Notes: generated by a model from the sequence alone, not told the origin. A stretch of 64,000 nucleotides of DNA from Diplodia intermedia (GCA_021495925.1 JAKEKT010000001.1:868001-932000); one strand, 5' to 3'; counted from the first letter of the stretch, positions 50,695 through 62,212 are shown. Numbers and translations are program-made.

Positions 50695-51965
50695 GTCAAC
50701 GGCATTGTAGAATTGTGCGAAGACGAAGCATCGCCGCCCGTTCCTGAAAACACATCGATATGCCTCAGAATGGACTGACTGTCAGCGGAACTCGGCATCC
50801 GCGGCACACAATCACAGCCGAGTATTTCGCGCGAACACAGCTGCACCAAGGATGTGGAATGCAACGCCCACGGTGAGGGCGATTGCGCCGTCCTCATCGA
50901 GGAATCCGGGAGTACTGAGGCGCTCGGGGACCTCGAGGCCTTCGACACCGGCAACTACCGCCACGCGGAAATGCAGCCGAGCCCGAGGGCTATTTGGAGA
51001 AACCTCCCGTCAAACAAGAGGCGCGACACGAAGCGCCCACGTCCCGTGTCTCCCTGCTTCCGCTGGGCCGACCGCGGGGGCGTGATCAAGGAAAAAGCAA
51101 CGTGCTCGGCGCTCGCCTTCTCCCACCGCCTTCACCCCGGCCGAGATTGAAGCGCAAAAGAAATAGCGCAGTGTCCAGGGTCGCACTCGTCAAGACGCCG
51201 CTGCGCGTATGTACGACCGCGCGTAGCCATTACTGACGACGTGCCGGGGCGGCCTTGAAGTGGGTCTGGTTACGAGATCCTGGCTGTCATGTTGGTGGCT
51301 GGGGTCGTCGAGGGGAAGGGTGACTGGGGCCAGACCGAGCTTTCGGGGCGGAGTGGAGCAGGATGGCGCAATCTGCAGGTACTTGCATACCTGCAGGTGC
51401 TAATGCGGGACCAAGTGGAGAGGTGTTTTTGCTTTTTGAGCATTCGAAGAGGAGAGATGGCAACGTCATTGCTGCGAGCGCGTTTTACAAGGGTTGCTGG
51501 CGCGCTGTTGACGCCTGGTCTTTACTTTGCAGATTTTCTTGCTTCCCTGCTGCCAATGGTTTGCTGGATCCGCAGCAGTGCCAGCCGCGCGGCTGAGGCG
51601 AAGGAGCGGTGTCGTACATACGTGTCCTTATGTTGTGTAGAAGGAACAATGGAGGCGATCAGGTGTTTCACGGCCGTTGGTATCACCGCCAGCACAACAA
51701 TGGGCGAGAGCGCGGGCGATGGCGTGAGGAGATGAAGTGTGCGACATGCAGCCGCATCACCGGTCAAAGCTTCCCCTCCGCTTCGGGCGGGGTGCTGCCA
51801 TCGCCGCCGAGGCTGCCTCGAGCTGGCCGCAAGCCGTCGAGTTGCAACGTCGAAGAGGGAATCGTCAGGTTAATAGGCTCCGAAAAGGGTTCGTGAATCA
51901 ATTGGTATGTACTGCCAAATTTCCCAACGCCGCAGAACGCATGCTCCAGCAGGCGAACCTCTCCC
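50695..51965. other. Intergenic region, P5 / conserved unknown gene
   Basis: 1.27 kb between two stop codons. Open frames at 50854-51150 and 51289-51735 on the + strand have coding-like composition in part but no start context, domain or splice continuation that I can support. They may be decayed sequence. Confidence 0.45.
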
Positions 51966-54520
51966 TTATGACGACGTACGAGAACGCTTTAGTACAGATT
52001 CTTTGGACACTTTGAGCCGTGACGCCAATGACCGTCGCCAGCTAACCTTGGGTCTTGCTGTTGTTGATGTGCTCTGCATTGATCCATCAGCTCCCTTTCC
52101 GTGCGATTGGTCGGTTGACCCTCGATTAATACCTTGCAGCCCCGGCTCGCCGAGAGTGGCGCTGGACTGGGTGCTCATTGGTGCCAGTGGTTCGGTGGCC
52201 TGTATCTCGGAAGACGTGCTCGTCGATGTCTGCTCGGTTGCTGTCGCCGGTGCGTCGTCCTTCTGGTAGGGCGAATGCGCAGTGTAGGAAACGTCAACCA
52301 GCGACGTATCTGTCGACGTTGGATCATCCTCCACCGGGTATGGTTCCCTGGAAATTGTCACCGGCGGCTCACTATCCGCTCGGAACAACCCCTCATCCAC
52401 CGAGGTGTTGGGCTTGTGTGATCCCCGCTCAAGACTCTGTTGAGGGCGAGAGAAGTTGCGCTGCCTCGGTGTATCGGGCTCCTCAATGGAAAAATGAGAT
52501 CGAGGAGGCGAATCAATTGCCGCGTCCCAGTAGGGCTCTGGAAGTGCAGCCCAAGCGGGAAGGCTGTCAACAGCGGACGGGGGGTCAGCGGCGTGTAGCC
52601 CAGGCGTGACCTGCGGGATCGGTTGCACCGGTGTGGATGCGGCTTCTCTGGCCTCTTCAGCCACTGGCGCGAGCTCGGTATGCACAGCGAGAGGCGGCTG
52701 GTCGTCGGCTGCGGTGGTGTCGTCATCCGGCGTTGTGGCTTGTTGAAGCTCCGCTCCAGTGGAACCTTGGTCCTCGACAGCATTGCCCTGCTCCATGACG
52801 ACGGAATGGGACTTGTCAGCAGCGACATCGCCGCCTGTAACAGAGTCCTTTGACGGAGTCTCTGCCCCAACGGTTGCAATTTGGTCTGCGTGCGATATCT
52901 GGAAATGCACAGGTGGTGCAGTCAACTGATCAGCCTTTGCTGCGTTCTGCAAGGCGGCCGAGGTTTCCTGTGGCGAATGCTCCTCACTTCCGAGTTCAGG
53001 GTCGATGGGATCCTTGCGCACGCTTGGTGGGATCACATTCAGGTCATCCGATGCACCTGTTGCTTCCCGATCATGTTGCGTAGCATCTGCGTTCTTCGTG
53101 TCGGGTTGCTCTGACGTGGCTTCGATGCTCGCTTGCTGGTCGATCTGTGGCTCTGTTCTTGGATCGTCGGGCCCCGCCATTTCCATATCTTCGGGCTCTG
53201 GCTCTGGCTCGGGCTGTGGCTCTGGCTCGGCACCAGCACCCACATCCAGTGCTTGCCGGTCGTCGTGCATGCGTGCATGCTCAGTGGCCATGGGCTCGAC
53301 TGGTGATGACTTGGGTGCGTCGGGGGCAACAGCGGCATGCAGGTCTCCCTTCTTGGGCTCTTCCACGATGAGGTCTTTCGTTGCTGAGGCTTCGTCCTCC
53401 ACGTACGGCTGCCGGTATCCAGTCCGCCTTGGTGTGGTCTCCTCCGGCACCCTCATGTTGCCAGCTGCCCCAGCGTCATCTTCATCGTCGCCGTAGATGG
53501 AACTGCTTGGGGTGAATGGTGCTAGGTGACTTGCGGCGCCAGAAGCGGCCTGTTGCTCCTGATTGGACCACATCGACGCGGCGCCCCATGGTTCGGTGGG
53601 AGAGCTGATTGTGCCCTCCATATGATCGGACCAAATCGACGACGACCCGGCAGTTCCGATCTTGAGCTTTGCGAGGTCTGCCGTCGAGAGCACGTGTGGC
53701 TGCGCTGTCTCTGGGCTCGCGCCATGCTCGGCGTCCGGAGCGGTGCTCTGTTCGGCAGTAGCAGCAGCAGCTCCCTGGACGTACGAAGCCTGGTGGTCGC
53801 CAGCTTGCTCGGCCTTTTCTTTGTCGGTTACCTTGGCTTTCTGGGCTTCTTCCTTCATCTTCTTCCGTTCCTGCCGCGTCAGGACCACCTCCAGCACTTT
53901 CTGGCCGGGCTGGACCTTTCCCTTCAGGCCATTGTCATCCCGGTCGAAGTAGAGTGCCCAGGTCATAGGCTTCTCTTCGACAGCTACGAACCCCTCCCAG
54001 TCCTCGAAGGTCAGCCGGCGGTCCTGGCGGGTGCAGTCGAACGGTCCCGTGAGATGAGGTTGGGCCAGGTCGCGGACGCCGTACTTGACTTCGAAGGTCT
54101 CCTTGTCGATATAGATCCAATTGAGAATCGGAGCTACATGCGTGATAGTGCTGACGAGTCCCTCGTACTCGCTGTCAGGATAAGGGAGGTAGTAGCCTGC
54201 GAAGGGATGGCCGGAGGACTCATCCGTCTCTGCAGCGTTTTCGGTATCGATGTACAGCTACGCGAGAAGCTCAAGCGTCAATTCACGCTCTTCACAAAGC
54301 AACGGACGGTGGGTTGAGGCACCTTGTGGTCTCTAAGGACAATCTTCTTGCCATTGATCGCCCGGCTCCGAACCGAAGTCCTGACGCAGCCGACTATGAG
54401 GTTGCATCTACGCGCTCGATGCTCCTCGCGCTTCTCCTTCGCCTGGCTCTGGCGGATGGCTTCCTGCGTTCCCAACATGGCCGGGCAGCTTGAGAGCGCC
54501 AGGAGCATAGACACGACCAT
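51966..54520 (-). CDS. Conserved fungal protein of unknown function with long disordered tail
   Basis: Two exons (54520-54323, 54257-51966) give 829 aa; the ATG at 54478 would give 815. The first ~200 residues are ordered: IRQSQAKEKREEHRARRCNL, NGKKIVLRDHK, then after a 65-nt intron LYIDTENAAE, HPFAGYYLPYPDSEYEGLVS, LNWIYIDKETFEVKYGVRD, LTGPFDCTRQDRRLTFEDWE and WALYFDRDDNGLKGK. I recall this block from many ascomycete hypothetical proteins, without a known function. The remaining ~600 residues are Glu/Pro/Ser/Thr/Ala-rich and disordered, with an EPEPQPEPEPEPED run. They end in a basic tail (KVSWRRSLASRLKVSKESVL). Confidence 0.75.
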
Positions 54521-55626
54521 AAGGCCGTTGGTGCGGTCGAAAAAAGAGGGGAAGAGGAGAAGTCAGCGGTAAGCGATACCCTGAGTGAAGGAAAGAACGT
54601 CGTTCAGTGTTTGCCGGTCTCATGATCACCGGCCGCCAGCTGGTCGAGGAGAAGGCGAGCTCGACAGTGGAGCCGTTGCTACGTGCAGCACGCTGTGACA
54701 CGGTGGCGCGGGCGCCCAGGCTGCGGCAAATTTTGGGGATCTGACAAAGCGGTCCCCCACCAACATCCGGACAAATGGAGGGCTGGACTTTCTCGCCCGA
54801 CAAAAGCATATTCGTTGCATTGGTAGCGCGTGGACCGGACTGGCCAATTGCACCAATTGAAAGGCCGAGGCGGGCGTCGGCACGAAGAGAGATCCCTGAC
54901 GCGCATCGGGAGCCTTATTGCGTGCGGAGTGCGGATGTGGCCTGACAATAGAGCCAAGGTTGCACACCCTTACGTGCATTTCTGCAAGGCCGTGCAAGGC
55001 CTCCTTGGCCTGGTGTCCGGCGGAACGGCCCGCGGCCACTAAGGTGCGCATCCTGGTACAAGATGTTACACAGTTGGGACGCACGAGCGTGGGCAGGTGG
55101 GCGCTAGAGCTCGAGGCCCTTTTTCTTTTTCTACCCAGCCGCGTCGTCGGGTCTACCAAGCGGCTACATCCCAGAAAATGTCAGGAGACACTCAGATCAG
55201 TACTTCGGATTGTCCAATGTCTTTCAAGTTTCAGGAATGCGCCCTGGTCCCGCCAGCCGCCGCCCGGCTTGGACTTCCTTTCCGTATTGGGCAAAGCACA
55301 GAACCAGCTCCTCGGCCAGAACACCACGCTAGAGGATCCATTCTGTTTTCTGTTAGCAGAGGTGCTTTGCTGGCTTGATCGAACGATAATTGTCGGGCCC
55401 AGAGGCATCTGGCATTGCATACCAGCTTGCTTTTGCAGTGCCAGCTCAGAGGCAGGCATCCGACGAGCAGGACGGACCACGTACTACCACTTCACCGCAC
55501 GGCCTTTGGTGTATAAAAGAAGGGTCTTCTACCGCATCGAGGACAGCAGACTCAGCAGAGCATCTCCCCACACCAGCCCGCACTTTTCAAGCCTCAACAA
55601 CATCAACAGCCCCATCCAACATCACA
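54521..55626. other. Divergent intergenic region, conserved unknown / small protein gene
   Basis: 1.1 kb between divergent starts. A 249-codon frame at 54918-55667 overlaps the TATA box, leader and first exon of the next gene, so I do not accept it. Confidence 0.5.
55512..55518 (+). promoter_or_regulatory. TATA box TATAAAA
   Basis: TATAAAA lies 115 bp upstream of the small-protein start codon at 55627, followed by a CA-rich leader typical of strongly expressed fungal genes. Confidence 0.55.
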
Positions 55627-56120
55627 ATGGCCGACACCGCCCCGTACGATACTCCCCCAGCTCTTGAGATGCTCGCCCCGGCTTTGAGCTGACTTTCTGC
55701 ACAGCGTTGACGTTGCTGAGCGCAACTACGGCTCCGACACCTCCTCCGCCGAAGGCCAGGCCCGCGGCGGCCGCAGGCCCAGGAACGTTGCTCTGGCCCA
55801 CCCGGCCGCCGAACACCTGCCGACGCCTCCTCAGTCGAGCGGCTTGAGCCAGCCTGCGGGTGAGTGGAAGATGCCTTTTGGGGCAGCATTGCAACAAGCG
55901 TCGTTCGATGTCTCACATGGCGACTGTTGTAGAGGAGAAATCGTTTGAATCGACGATACTGATGGACATGTACCCAACAGGCTCGCTGCTCAAGGGCGCC
56001 ACCGATGCCGAGGGCAAGCCCAAGGACGCCGCTCTGCTTGTGGGCATCAAGCTCGACCTCGAGGCCGAGATCCACCTGACGGCTCGCGTCCGCGGTGACA
56101 TCTGCGTCGGACTGTACTGA
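55627..56120 (+). CDS. Small conserved fungal protein, function unknown (103 aa)
   Basis: Three exons (55627-55643, 55705-55859, 55981-56120) give 103 aa. The first exon is only 17 nt (MADTA plus two bases) and ends at GTACGA. The 61-nt intron ends CTGACTTTCTGCACAG, giving PVDVAERNYGSDTSSAE. The second intron (121 nt) joins LSQPAG to SLLKGATDAEGKPKDAALLV. The C-terminal block GIKLDLEAEIHLTARVRGDI then CVGLY looks conserved in small fungal proteins I have seen, but I know no function. TATA box and leader suggest regulated, strong expression. No signal peptide or membrane segment. Confidence 0.75.
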
Positions 56121-56766
56121 GCGCAGTGCATCATGGCTGACGGCTACGGCGATGACGAGAGGGGTGCGCACGAGGCGTAATTTGCAGGGTGTGTGGATGG
56201 TTTTCGGTCAACTTCCAGTAAAGTACTTGCGGACTATAAAACAATGGAAAGATGCTCGACGGGACGTGTTTCTTTTGCAATGGTGATGAGTAGAGTGACG
56301 AGGTGTCGGGTAGGACAGAAGGGTTGACGTTGAGAGGCAGGAACCGCAAGCGGCAGCTTTGCCGAGCTCTACGTCACGTCACGTGCCCACGCGCCTCGCC
56401 TCCTTCATGCCTTCCCTTTCCGGCCAACGCGTCTTGTTCACTACCTCACCTCACCTCACTCTTGCTCCGCTCTATTGTGAACGCACGGACACGCTACTAT
56501 TGTACTCAACTTTCGACCATGCCCATTGTCACCCGCTTATCTTCATCCCCACTCCGTGACCCGAACTCTTTTGTTCAACGCCTTCTTCTTTGTTTCTCGC
56601 CGCTCTCGTCTGCAGTGCTCAATCCGTCGCCGCTGCTTCGCCTTCTGACAGCTTCTTCATCGCCTCCCGGTCCACGTCTTTGTCGTGGCCGAGGAACATT
56701 ACAATCTCACCTCGAGTCCGCATTGCCTGCAGTTGCGACAAACATCAGCACCTCGACACCCTAGGC
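56121..56766. other. Intergenic region, small protein / nuclear-looking unknown
   Basis: 0.65 kb between tandem genes. The right part is C/T-rich (CACCTCACCTCACTC, TCTTCTTTG), typical of a fungal promoter. Frames at 56303-56764 are not supported. Confidence 0.55.
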
Positions 56767-58126
56767 ATGGCTCTCTTCGGACGCATCAAGGATGTCGTCT
56801 TGGGCTACCTCACACCACGCGATAGTCCTCGCAGCGAGGGGTGGTTGCATCGCGCTCCGCAGACTCCCGCGACCCCCAGCCGCAACCCCAACGGCAAGCG
56901 TCCCCTCTCCCGATCCTGTCGCGATGAGCCGTACAAGCGACGCAAGACCCTAAGCGGCATGGCTGCTTATCTCACGCCGCCATCGTTTCGACTCACCTCA
57001 AGTGACGATGACCTAAGAGAGCCGACCTCCAGGTTCCCTGAGGACAGTGAGCTCAGTTCGGATCCCGACGAATGGCGCTACATCAACCGTGTAGTAGCTG
57101 CCGGCGATCAGGGATCACCTTGGACCACCCCTAGCAGCAAGAACACTCTGGCTCGTTATTCGTCGCCGCAGTTCAAGGGACGCTCGCCCAAGGACACATC
57201 GAGCGTGCTGCCCGACAAGCCATTCGACGAGGCTGACTTGAAGCGATTCGAACTCGAGAAGGCCCGCGCGCAGCATGCCGAGCACGCACAGAACATGCGC
57301 GAGTCGGGCTACGGTGAGGATCCAATCAAGGTGTACCTCAAGATTGCCATGCGTGGCTGGGAGGCGGTCTTGCCGAAGTCCTGGAGCCTCAGTTTCGATT
57401 CATTTCCTCGACTACTCTTCGCCGACAACCCGAAGAATGAGTACATCAAGGCGCTTTCTGGCAACCAATTCAGAGGTGAGTGGCATCTAGAATCGACATT
57501 ATCCGACACTTATTAGCTGACAACCGCACCCAGCCATGAAAGCCTTGCGCTTACTTGTGAACACCCCCTCCCGGGCTCGTGATGCTACTCTGAAGGAGGT
57601 CAATCCTCCGCCCTCGCGCCAGCCCGAAAAGTTGATTTGTCGAGCCATCGACACCTATATGAAATGGGCTTTTGCCGATGCCGGCGTTTCAGACGTCACT
57701 CCAACCCTTGCCCTTCTTTCAGCCCCAAGAGACGTTGAGGCCAAGGTGTTCGAGGAGAAGATGACGCAGCGACTTGTTAAGCTCAAGCGGGAATGGAAGG
57801 AGAACCTGGCCATTGGCGAAGAAACGGCCGGCAGCGGAAACGCTGTCATTGTCGACCAGCTTTGCGCCCCGCCCACTATCTACGGTATCGCTATCAGCCA
57901 TCTGACCGTCAGCTTCGTTGTACTGCAGGATGGAGACGATGGACACGAGCGGCCGGGGGTGCACCAGTTTCTCTGCAAAGACATGGATGATGTTGCCTAT
58001 GACCTTTGGGACGCCATCTCCATTGCCATCATTGTCATGCACTGTCGGACAAAGATGGCGAACCTCAAGGGAGTCATGGATGATTACGACAAAGAAGTGC
58101 AAGATCAACGCCCGAAATATCGGTAA
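56767..58126 (+). CDS. Unknown protein, probably nuclear (433 aa)
   Basis: Two exons (56767-57475, 57534-58126) give 433 aa. The 58-nt intron ends AGCTGACAACCGCACCCAG and restores NQFRAMKALRLLVNTPSRAR. The N-terminus MALFGRIKDVVLGYLTPRD is followed by a likely nuclear localisation signal (KRPLSRSCRDEPYKRRK) and disordered Ser/Pro sequence. A helical region comes next (DEADLKRFELEKARAQHAEH). The C-terminal half is more globular: ICRAIDTYMKWAFADAGVSD, PTIYGIAISHLTVSFVVLQD, DMDDVAYDLWDAISIAII. This pattern is seen in poorly described Pezizomycotina proteins. I cannot name a domain. Confidence 0.7.
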
Positions 58127-58965
58127 AGAGGCCGTTACAGCAGGACCCAAGGGGTCGAATCTACAGTCTACACGTTGTCTTATCGAAAGAACACAACGAT
58201 CTCAAGCAGAGTTGTTCCGCTGGTGTTTGATACTGGGCGAGGCAGCCTGCACAGCACAACCCACACCTTCGAACCGAATTTGTGAAAGGATCGACCGGGG
58301 TTTTTTTTCTTTTTTCCTCTTTCCTTCTTTCTTTCTTCTTTTGTTGCATGCGCCAAAACCTGGGCATGTATGCAATTCTCGCAGGAGGCTCGCAAGCTCT
58401 ATTTAAGAAAGGGTTTGGCGAAGCTTCCCACAAAAGCATCTTCCAGCCAGCTTCTCGTGCATCAATGCTTTATTGTTTTTTTTTTCCCCTTTGAGAAATT
58501 CATTCGTACAAAAACCATGGCTCAAGGGATGGGGAGAGCCAATCAGCAAGCACATGGTCAGGGGCCGGGTAATGCTAGTCGCGAAAACGTTACTGTAGCC
58601 GTGGTCCACGGCTCCGATTGGCTAGCGTCGTGCCGGGGAATAAATTCCAAGAAACATATGAACCAATCGTCCGAAACCGTTACCTAGTGGGAACTCGTGA
58701 TGCAAAGACCGCATTCAGCGTATAATCAAATGTTGTTCAAGAATAATGACGCGCTGGTGAAGAAGGATGCCGCTCGCTGAATCACGTTCCCCCGCTCCGC
58801 CCTGACAGCCGACCGGGGTAGCTCCGTTCAGCTGCGCAGCCATTAAACCCCCCGTCCGACCTTCTTTAATTTTCCCTGACCCACGCCCAAGCGCGCTGGA
58901 ACTCCATTCGCTCCCTTGCCCGCCGCCTTCCGCTTTCGTTGCGAAACAGAAAACGCAGGTCGGCA
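58127..58965. other. Intergenic region, unknown gene / MFS transporter
   Basis: 0.84 kb between tandem genes, with T-rich tracts near 58,300-58,340 and 58,474-58,490. Nothing further is seen. Confidence 0.55.
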
Positions 58966-61356
58966 ATGCCCGCCGCCGACGCATCCCCTTCGTCCTCCTC
59001 CGCCTCCGCCTCCGCCTCCGCCGCCGCCCCTCGCCGCGTCAACACGCCCCCGAGTTCCTCCTCGAACAATGGCTCTGTAGGCGATGGCTCTGAGCGCCAT
59101 CTCGAACTAGAACTCGATCTCGAGCACCCCGAGCCGGATTTCGGCGAAGATGTCGAATGGGGTAGCAGCGGCGGCGGCGGCGGCAGGGGTAGGGGCCAGG
59201 GGAAGGGCAGGAGCATCCGGCTGACACCGCTCGCGAGGAAAGAGCAGTACGGCAACAGGCATGATGACGATGAGGGGGAGGATGACGAAGAAGACGCGGA
59301 GGAGAAGCGCTTCCTACCTGGGCGCGAGGCGGGTGGTGCGGGTGCGGACGACGCGGTGCGGGACTACGAGCTGTACACGCCGCAGGAAGAGACGGCGGTA
59401 GTGAAGCGGTTGGATCGGAGACTTGTGTTGTTCATGGGGCTGCTGTACATGCTGAGCTTCTTGGACCGGTCGAGTATGTGCCGTTGCGGTTCGCCGAGAA
59501 GATGGCATGGGAAAGGGTCAGAGGATTGTGCGACGACGATGGACTATAGAGCTAATGCAAATCTTTCTTTCTCGCAGACATCGGTAACGCAAAGATCGCG
59601 GGCATGTCGAGGGATTTGTCTCTCAGCTCGGACCAGTACGAGTGGCTGCTCACCTCCTTCTACATCACCTATATTTTATTTGAATGGGCCACGCTCCTGT
59701 ATGGCATCCCGCATTTCTATCCTGTCTGCTTTGAGTACATTAAAGAATTCCCACAACTCCCCCTTCAGCCGCTCCTCTGATCCAGCTAACACAAGCGCTC
59801 CTCGCATCTGGCGCCTCGCAGATACCGCCTCGTGCCCCCACACATCTACATCCCACTCTGCGTCTTCTCCTGGGGCCTCATTGCCTCACTGCAATCGCTC
59901 AGTACCTCATTCGGTTCGCTGCTCGCACTCCGCGCCCTCCTCGGTGTCAGCGAGGCCGCCTTCGGCCCCGGCGTGCCCTTCTACCTGTCCTTCTTCTTCC
60001 GCCGCGACGAGCTGGCCTTCCGTACCGGGCTCTTCATCTCCGCCGCGCCGTTGGCGACCTCCTTCGCCAGCACGCTCGCTTGGCTCATCACCAAGCTCGG
60101 CGAGGGCGGGCCCTGGGCCCCATGGCGACTGCTTTTCCTGGTCGAAGGCTTCCCTAGCCTCTTTGTCGCCGTCTGGGCCTGGAGTTTCGTGCCCGACGGC
60201 CCTGGCGAGGCGCGCTGGCTGAGCGCGCGAGAGAGGGAGGTGGCGGTGCTAAGATTGCGCGGGGGGCGGGAGCGCGAGGCTGAAGCGAGGGAGAAGGACG
60301 AAGAGGAGGAGGGTGACAGTGTCCGGAAGGGGGGAACGAAGAAGAAGAGAGGCGTGGACTTCAGGGAGGTATTGCAGACGCTGATGGATCCGAAATGCTA
60401 TCTCACCGCGGTAAGTAGTAGAAAGAGAGAGGCCTGCCATCAGTATTTTCCTTCGCCCTCGCTATCATCTGCACATTTGGCAGAACCTTCCATATCCTGC
60501 GGCGCAAAGCTTGCTAACGTTATTTTCGCTGCAGTTCATGTTCTTCAGCTGCAACGTCGCCTTCTCCTCCGTCCCCGTCTTCCTTCCGACCATCATCAAA
60601 GAGTGCGTAATCCGCCACAGGTTCCCCAACGCAAAACCCCTCATCAAACCAAATACTGACACCAAGACCACCAGAATGGGCTACACATCCCTAACCTCCC
60701 AAGCCCTCTCCGCGCCCCCTTACCTCTTCTCCTTCCTCACCGTCCTCGCCACCGCCTCGCTCTCGGACCGCTACCGCACGCGCTCCGTCCCGCTCATCCT
60801 GCACGCCCTCCTCGCCAGCTTCTCCTTCACCCTCATCTGCCTCCTCGGCCTCTACTCGTCGTCGCGGGGGCCGCCGCCCCCGACCGACGACCCCCGCCGC
60901 CCGGCCGTCACCTGGACGCACTTCCTGCGCTACCTCGCCCTCTACCCGGCCACCGCCGGCTTCTTCGCCGCCGTCACCCTCATCATCGCCTGGACGCTCA
61001 ACAACCAGGAGACGGCCAGCCGCCGCGGCGCCGGCATGGCCGTCCTCAACGTCGTCGGCCAGTGCGGCCCGCTGCTCGGCACCCGCCTGTTCCCCGAGGA
61101 GGAGGGGCCGTACTACGTCCGCGGCCTGGGGACGTGCGCCGGCTTCATGATGTGCGCGGCCGTGCTGGCGGCCGGGTTGAGGTGGGTCTTGGCGAGGGAG
61201 AACGGGAAGAGGAGGGAGAGGGCGGGGAGGGTGGGGATGGGGGAAGCGGGAGAGGACGAGGAGGGGGAGCTGGGCGTGCCGTTGGTTGGTGCGGATGAGG
61301 GGGGAGTGCGCGGCGTGAGAGATCGTGGGGAGGAAGAGTTTTTGTATATGCTATAG
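58966..61356 (+). CDS. MFS transporter, anion:cation symporter (Dal5/Tna1-like) family
   Basis: Five exons (58966-59473, 59578-59698, 59822-60410, 60535-60602, 60675-61356) give 655 aa. The family takes up allantoate, nicotinate, pantothenate and similar organic anions with protons; the substrate cannot be read here. TM1 is LVLFMGLLYMLSFLDRS, continuing over intron 1 to NIGNAKIAGMSRDLSLSSDQ. TM2 and the motif YITYILFEWATLLYRLVPPH span intron 2. LLALRALLGVSEAAFGPGVP and WRLLFLVEGFPSLFVA are typical of the family. The second half starts FMFFSCNVAFSSVPVFLPTI and continues over intron 4 into EMGYTSLTSQALSAPPYL. The first ~150 residues form an unusually long acidic, Ser/Ala/Gly-rich extension. Confidence 0.9.
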
Positions 61357-61642
61357 TCACAAACGAGGTCAAGGCTGGCCCGGTGGATTGTTATTACGGT
61401 TTGGGAACAATCATGTACATTACCAACGTTACAGATGCACGCATCACTGTCATCGAGAGGTATTGTTCGCATCAAATCGTGATATCATTCGTGTTGATGC
61501 TCATGCATGCAGTATGCAATCAACCCGGTATAAAATACAAAAGGGAAGTAAATGTAAAACCCTCTTGGGTACCGATACCCATGACGCCATACCCTCTTGA
61601 ACAAGGTATCAACAAAAAGAGAAGACTCTTTCTAAAACTTTT

Positions 61643-62058
61643 TTACTGCTTGGAGCCCCAGTGGCCCTTCTTCTGCAGCATCGCCTCGTCCTCCTCGCGC
61701 AGCTCCTGGTCGAGCTTCGCGCCCTTGCTGGGGTCGTTGCCGTGCGACTTGGCGGGCAGGGTCGCGTCCTTCTCGTACTGGACCTGCTCGAGGTCCTTGG
61801 GAACCGGCTCGTTTTGGCGCTTCTCCTCGCGTGCGAGCTTGTTGGCGATGGTACGCTCGTCCTCTGTGCAGTCACATCAGTTTGTTGTTGGGTACGTGTG
61901 TAGGAAGATTGGTTGTGCAACGTACTGGAGTCGAGAGCCTTGTGGCTGTGGGGCTGGCCCTCGTGGAAGCGCTCCTCGCCGGTGTTCAGCTCGGCCTTAG
62001 TGTAGTTCTTCTGGTCACCGTCCTCGTAGATGTTGTGGGAGCCGACGTTGGAAGACAT
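61643..62058 (-). CDS. Small hydrophilic (hydrophilin-like) stress protein candidate
   Basis: Two exons (62058-61926, 61863-61643) give 117 aa. The protein is charged throughout with no hydrophobic core: MSSNVGSHNIYEDGDQKNYT, LNTGEERFHEGQPHSHKALD, then after a 62-nt intron DERTIANKLAREEKRQNEPV, SHGNDPSKGAKLDQELREED and LQKKGHWGSKQ. The composition (Gly, Lys, Glu, Asp, Gln, His) resembles hydrophilins and small stress or spore proteins, but I recognise no named family. A TATA box 115 bp and a CRE about 150 bp upstream of the start support stress-responsive expression through a bZIP factor such as AtfA, by inference. Confidence 0.75.
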
Positions 62059-62172
62059 GGTTGTAATGGAAGGTTGGTTGGGTTTGGGTTTGGAGAGTTG
62101 AAGAGGTTGTAGATTTGGGTAGCGCAGAGATGTGTGTTGGTAGTGCAGAGTCAGGGCGGCCGTTGAGGGTGA

Positions 62173-62179
62173 TTTTATA
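62173..62179 (-). promoter_or_regulatory. TATA box TATAAAA (minus strand)
   Basis: TTTTATA on the + strand reads TATAAAA on the minus strand, 115 bp upstream of the hydrophilic-protein start at 62058. Confidence 0.55.
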
Positions 62180-62204
62180 CAGGTCCCTCGCGAAGGTACG
62201 TCCA

Positions 62205-62212
62205 TGACGTCA
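62205..62212. promoter_or_regulatory. CRE palindrome TGACGTCA
   Basis: Perfect ATF/CREB-type site about 147-154 bp upstream of the hydrophilic-protein start and just upstream of its TATA box. It is also about 3' of GUA1, but orientation and distance favour the small gene. Confidence 0.5.

Noticed and set aside
54918..55667. 249-codon + strand frame
   Set aside because: It overlaps the TATA box, leader and first exon of the small spliced gene and has no recognisable features.
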